From NCBI RefSeq assembly GCF_050586345.1, contig NZ_JBOCEF010000003.1, positions 62,001 to 126,000 on the forward strand: a DNA stretch of 64,000 nt, written 5' to 3'. Both the position numbers and the translations under genes were made by a program. Positions 62,840-64,000 of this stretch are shown piece by piece; the first letter of the stretch is position 1, and every line of letters starts with the position of its first letter. The notes under the pieces are model-generated. The model was not told where the DNA came from, made no database searches, and was given only the letters and a program-made list of their open reading frames with translations. The stretch comes from JBOCEF01 sp050586345. GTDB taxonomy: Bacteria > Pseudomonadota > Alphaproteobacteria > Rhodobacterales > Rhodobacteraceae.

Positions 62840-63706
62840 ATGGTCGGTATTGTCGGCATCGTGATCATCCTCGTGATGGTGTTCGGCGGCTACGTGGCCG
62901 CCGGCGGCAAGATGGGGATCATCATCAAGGCGCTGCCGTTCGAGATGATGATGATCGGCGGCGCGGCCGTCGGCGCGTTCGTGATCTCGAACGACATGGC
63001 CGCGGTGAAGCACACGATGAAGGACGTCGGGAAGGTTTTCAAAGGCCCGAAGTGGAAGCCGCAGGACTACCAGGACCTGCTGTGCCTTCTGTATGAGCTG
63101 ATCCGCATCGCGCGCGGCAACCCGATGGACCTCGAGGGGCATATCGAGGGGCCCCAGGAATCGGCGGTGTTCCAGAAATATCCCAACATCCTCGCCGACA
63201 AGTCGGCGGTGGAGATCATCTGCGACACGATGCGGGCCGGGTCGATGAACTACGACGACCCGCACCAGGTCGAGGAGGTGCTGGAGAAGCGGCTGGAGCA
63301 CAAGCTGCACCATGCCATGCACTCGAGCCACGCGCTCCAGTCCATGGCCGACGGCCTGCCCGCGCTGGGCATCGTCGCGGCGGTGCTGGGCGTGATCAAG
63401 ACCATGGCCTCGATCGACCAGCCCCCCGAGGTGCTGGGCAAGATGATCGGCGGCGCGCTGGTGGGCACCTTCCTCGGCGTGTTCCTCGCCTACGGCCTGG
63501 TCGGCCCCTTCGCCGCCAAGGTGAAGACGGTGATCGAGTCGGACCACACCTTCTACACCCTGATCCGCGACGTGCTCGTGGCCAACCTGCACAACCATGC
63601 CCCCGATATCTGCGTCGAGGTGGGCCGCCAGAACGCGCCGGGCGAGGTGCGTCCCGGCTTCGCGGACCTGAACGAGGCGCTGCGCGGCGCCAAGAGCGCC
63701 GCATGA
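62840..63706 (+). CDS. motA: flagellar motor stator protein MotA
   Basis: 288 residues. Four membrane helices in two pairs: VGIVGIVIILVMVFGGYVAAGG and MMMIGGAAVGAFVIS at the N-terminus, and LPALGIVAAVLGVIKTMASI and MIGGALVGTFLGVFLAYGLVGPFA later. A large cytoplasmic loop carries the charged residues that contact FliG. Family signature GALVGTFLGVFLAYG. ATG 62840 is the family start; a TTTTTTTAACC tract with a CtrA half-site lies about 65 bases upstream, so motA may have its own promoter. It overlaps the next gene by ATGA. Confidence 0.95.
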   Translation: MVGIVGIVIILVMVFGGYVAAGGKMGIIIKALPFEMMMIGGAAVGAFVISNDMAAVKHTMKDVGKVFKGPKWKPQDYQDLLCLLYELIRIARGNPMDLEGHIEGPQESAVFQKYPNILADKSAVEIICDTMRAGSMNYDDPHQVEEVLEKRLEHKLHHAMHSSHALQSMADGLPALGIVAAVLGVIKTMASIDQPPEVLGKMIGGALVGTFLGVFLAYGLVGPFAAKVKTVIESDHTFYTLIRDVLVANLHNHAPDICVEVGRQNAPGEVRPGFADLNEALRGAKSAA

Positions 63707-64000
63707 CCTGGCGCGTCGTCACCTCTCTCGCCGCGCTCGCGGCCCTCGCGCTCCCGGTCGGACAGGCCGGGGCGCAGGAATCGCTGCGCCTGCGCGCGAG
63801 CGAGTTCTCCTCGTTCAGCCGGGTCGTGCTCGACCTGCCGCCGGATGCGGCGTGGGAGGTCGATCGGGCCGGCCGCGCGCTGACCCTGCGCCTGCCGAAC
63901 ATCGAGGCGGAGGTCGATTCCGCCGCCATCTTCCCCGAGCGCCGGGTGTCCCGCGTGCTGCGCGCCACCGCGTCGACGGCCGGCGGCGGGTCCGAGATCA
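63703..64000 (+). CDS. exported protein downstream of motA, truncated by the window end
   Basis: The first 99 codons of an open frame that runs off the window. ATG 63703 overlaps the motA stop (ATGA). Residues 1-25 are a signal peptide (VVTSLAALAALALPVGQAGAQ). The mature part begins ESLRLRASEFSSFSRVVLDLP, resembling AMIN-like beta domains that bind peptidoglycan. In related genomes the gene after motA encodes a large periplasmic TPR protein of the motility cluster; that is my expectation here, but only the N-terminus is visible. Confidence 0.75.
   Translation, partial: MTWRVVTSLAALAALALPVGQAGAQESLRLRASEFSSFSRVVLDLPPDAAWEVDRAGRALTLRLPNIEAEVDSAAIFPERRVSRVLRATASTAGGGSEI

Overview
The window is a very GC-rich chromosomal segment from an alphaproteobacterium, most likely a marine-type Rhodobacterales (Paracoccaceae/Roseobacter relative). 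The evidence is the divergent DUF6477/DUF6456 gene pair, the fliF-fliH-fliN-fliP-fliG and fliL-DUF6468-motE-motA arrangement, a VPLPA-type C-terminal sorting tail, two exact CtrA boxes (TTAA-N7-TTAAC) plus one near-match, and FNR-type boxes. No taxonomic search could be run.

Left part (1-30.7 kb, core chromosome). It starts with an MFS transporter, argB and tRNA-Ser(CGA) with a textbook terminator. A signalling block follows: a four-PAS GGDEF-EAL c-di-GMP protein broken by an apparent +1 frameshift, a single-domain response regulator behind a CtrA box, a histidine kinase/receiver pair overlapping by ATGA, and a kinase-like membrane protein with no visible phospho-acceptor histidine. Next come a YeeE/YedE sulfur-import pair behind an FNR-like box and an inverted repeat, a secreted-type protein with DGWHAxE repeats, a 1066-residue self-contained reductive dehalogenase fused to its own flavin/[2Fe-2S] reductase, a VPLPA-CTERM surface protein, a SulP transporter with a two-domain universal stress protein, a second and larger DGWHAxE-repeat protein with Ca-binding-like motifs and a perfect FNR box, and an IorAB-type indolepyruvate:ferredoxin oxidoreductase divergent from an Lrp/AsnC regulator.

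Middle part (30.78-48.45 kb, genomic island). A 17.7-kb element sits in tRNA-Lys(CTT). A 96-bp direct repeat (30779-30874 and 48358-48453) holds the tRNA 3' end and its terminator. Pairs of TGCTTACC sites, 11 bp apart, lie inside both ends, and a P4-type integrase lies at the left end. The cargo is almost all defence-like: a type III-like restriction enzyme, a modification methylase with a visibly AT-richer specificity segment, a small unknown protein, a RelE-like/UvrD helicase fusion, a NACHT-type ATPase with pentapeptide repeats (frameshifted at a C4 run) preceded by a 59-aa protein, an HTH / HTH-zinc / tyrosine-recombinase module, and a two-gene pair of a 613-aa QueC-like protein and a 259-aa partner that starts Met-Gly. 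This last pair is the best candidate for an under-described system.

Right part (48.4-64 kb, core chromosome). This holds guaA, a fatty-acid desaturase, a non-pyrrolysine MttB-family methyltransferase, DUF6477/DUF6456, a small acidic helix-hairpin-helix protein, and a divergent flagellar cluster: fliF-H-N-P-G leftwards, and fliL-DUF6468-motE-motA plus a truncated secreted protein rightwards. Most junctions in the flagellar cluster are ATGA or longer overlaps, implying translational coupling.
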